Source: Hyphomicrobiales bacterium
GTDB lineage: Bacteria; Pseudomonadota; Alphaproteobacteria; Rhizobiales; Ancalomicrobiaceae
Reading direction: 5' to 3'
Length of the DNA stretch: 64,000 bases
Assembly: GCA_021286855.1 (NCBI GenBank)
Contig: JAJTBO010000001.1
Coordinates: 62,001-126,000 of the forward strand
Part shown: positions 62,824-64,000 of the stretch, in pieces
How positions within the stretch are numbered: the stretch's first letter is position 1
Layout of the letters: the number at the start of each line of letters is the position of its first letter
Position numbers and translations under genes: made by a program
Notes under the pieces: model-generated
What the model saw: the letters and a program-made list of their open reading frames with translations, nothing else
What the model was told of the DNA's origin: nothing
Database searches by the model: none

Positions 62824-63633
62824 ATGCCCGATTTCACCGCTCCCGATCGCCGCCGTTTCCTCCGCCTCGCCGCCGGCTTCGCGCTCGCGGGCGCGGCGTC
62901 CTCGGCGGCGGTCGCGCAGGAGGCCGAGGTCGCCGACCCGCGCCTGACCGTCGAGACGGTGACCTTCCAGGTCCGCCGGCAGGTCTACAAGGGCCGGCTC
63001 CTGCGGCTGCGCACCGGCGGCCGGCGGCCCGGCGTCCTGGTCCTGCCCGATCAGCGCGGTCCCGACGGCTTCTTTCGCGGCCACGCCAAGCGGCTGGCGC
63101 TCGACGGCTTCGTCGTGATGCTGCCGGATCTGTTGTCGCCGCAGGGCATTTCGCCGGATCAAACGGAAGAGGCGCGCAACGCTCTGTCGCGGCTGTCGCC
63201 GGTCGAGGCGATGCAGGCCTTCGAGGCCGCCGCCGATCTGCTCATGCGTCACGCCGAATGCACCGGCTCGATCGCCGCCGTCGGCTTCTCCTGGTCCGGC
63301 GCCTTCGCGCTGCAGTTCGCCATCGCCGGCAACCGGGTCAAGGCGGTGGTCGCCTACTACCCGCAACTGCCGTCGCTCGACCGCATGGCCGAGATCAAGA
63401 CGCCGGTGCTGTTCCACTGGTCGGAGAACGACCCGCGCACCGCGCCCCTCGTCGACGGACTGGAAAAGCGCCTGATCGGCGCCGGCAGACCCTTCGAGGC
63501 CTTCGTCTATCCCGACACCCAGAACGGCTTCGCCTCCGAGCCCGAGACCCGGCGTTGGGTCGCCGCCGCCGCCGACCGCGCCTACGAGCGCAGCGCCTTC
63601 TTCCTCAGGCGCCAGCTGGTCGGGGGCGTGTGA
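62824..63633 (+). CDS. Dienelactone hydrolase-like protein with altered catalytic site, Tat-exported
   Basis: 269 residues from the ATG at 62824. The N-terminus 'DRRRFLRLAAGFALAGAASS' is a twin-arginine signal. Alpha/beta-hydrolase of the DLH family: the nucleophile is Ser156 ('GFSWSG') where classical enzymes have Cys, the Asp is Asp203 ('ENDPRTAP'), but the expected catalytic His in 'HGF' is Asn234 ('QNGFASE'). It may be inactive, or use another base. The 3' end overlaps the opposite gene by 29 bp. Substrate unknown. Confidence 0.85.
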   Translation: MPDFTAPDRRRFLRLAAGFALAGAASSAAVAQEAEVADPRLTVETVTFQVRRQVYKGRLLRLRTGGRRPGVLVLPDQRGPDGFFRGHAKRLALDGFVVMLPDLLSPQGISPDQTEEARNALSRLSPVEAMQAFEAAADLLMRHAECTGSIAAVGFSWSGAFALQFAIAGNRVKAVVAYYPQLPSLDRMAEIKTPVLFHWSENDPRTAPLVDGLEKRLIGAGRPFEAFVYPDTQNGFASEPETRRWVAAAADRAYERSAFFLRRQLVGGV

Positions 63634-64000
63634 GGTCCGCGTCGCAGTCGGTCGGGTCGGCGAGCCGCAGAACCGGATGGGTCTCGATCAGGCGTCCGCC
63701 GGCGCGCCGTTCCAGGGCGCCGAGCGGCGTCACCGAACGCCAGTGGCCGCCGAGCAGTTCGGTCGGATCGCGTCCCTCGCGGTCGACGTAGAGGATCGGC
63801 CCGCACACCCGGCGCGGATCGAGCACCGGCAGATCGATGTAGCGTTCGCGCTCGTCGAAGGGCGCGGTCCGCGTCGCTCCGAGCCGGATCGCCAGCTGCG
63901 AGGAGAGCGTGTAGTTCCGCCCGCCGAACGCCGCCGCGCCCTCCTTGTCGCCGAGCGCGACGAGATCGCGGGCGAAGTCGTCCCATCCCCGCGTCTGCGC
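63605..64000 (-). CDS. C-terminal part of a probable ArnT/PMT-like membrane glycosyltransferase (5' end outside window)
   Basis: Open from the window edge to a TGA at 63605-63607, giving 131 residues. The sequence has no membrane helix and includes 'NYTLSSQLAIRLG', close to the 'Y-x-x-A/S-S-x-L-x-F/I-Y' pattern found in the periplasmic tail of GT39/PMT family proteins. It also has 'DRERYIDLP'-like and 'LGGHWRSV' motifs. The main catalytic part would lie outside the window, so this is a tentative call. Its last 29 bp overlap the convergent hydrolase gene. Confidence 0.5.
   Translation of the reverse strand, partial: AQTRGWDDFARDLVALGDKEGAAAFGGRNYTLSSQLAIRLGATRTAPFDERERYIDLPVLDPRRVCGPILYVDREGRDPTELLGGHWRSVTPLGALERRAGGRLIETHPVLRLADPTDCDADLTRPRPAGA

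Overview
The window is a very GC-rich, gene-dense chromosomal segment of an alphaproteobacterium, most likely in the Hyphomicrobiales (Rhizobiales). Supporting evidence: a FixLJ-FixK oxygen cascade with ccoNOQP and ccoGHIS, a C4-pathway 5-aminolevulinate synthase, a membrane-type urate oxidase with a cytochrome c tail, DUF1127/LysR and DUF3422 genes, and intergenic palindromes of the type that is common in this order. I cannot fix the genus. I see no tRNA, rRNA, CRISPR array, phage or insertion sequence, and codon use looks even throughout, so this reads as ordinary core and near-core chromosome.

Layout. 1-265: tail of an aminotransferase. 369-5735: heme sensor kinase fixL, response regulator fixJ, a receiver-only protein, fixK (with a FixJ-like site in front), ybaK, and hemN with a FixK/FNR box. 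6465-16136: ccoNOQP (cbb3 oxidase), ccoGHIS (its assembly) and hemA (heme precursor) with a second FixK/FNR box. Together these form a low-oxygen respiration and heme island. 16484-18424: orphan receiver protein and murJ. 18499-35658: purine salvage and breakdown, with a LysR regulator, hiuH, xdhABC, a four-gene BMP-type ABC importer, puuD, uraD, an allantoate amidohydrolase-like gene, guaD, an M20 hydrolase and a small cupin. xdhA through the second permease are linked by overlapping start and stop codons. 35720-48601: two copies of a long palindromic repeat, a ThDP enzyme, an APH-AAA kinase-like protein, a Pat-type acyl-CoA synthetase/acetyltransferase, a universal stress protein, an SDR, xseA, rsmE and gshA. 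48746-53117: small unknown proteins, a DUF1127/LysR divergent pair and a DMT exporter. 53144-56904: gntR-lutABC for L-lactate oxidation. 57186-64000: DUF3422 protein, cytochrome c, DUF2189 protein, L,D-transpeptidase, orphan cheZ, tag, a dienelactone hydrolase-like protein with an altered active site, and the end of a probable membrane glycosyltransferase.

How it works together. FixL would sense oxygen through heme and phosphorylate FixJ, which would activate fixK. FixK would then act on TTGAC-N4-ATCAA boxes to raise heme synthesis (hemA, hemN) for the cbb3 oxidase. No FixK box is visible before ccoN itself; a weaker FixJ-like motif is there instead. The electron donors encoded here (lactate through Lut, urate through the heme domain of PuuD, soluble cytochrome c) could all feed this respiratory chain. 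The least explained parts are the receiver-only protein inside the fix locus, the APH-AAA/Pat/USP neighbourhood, the M20 and cupin genes in the purine locus, and the palindromic repeats.
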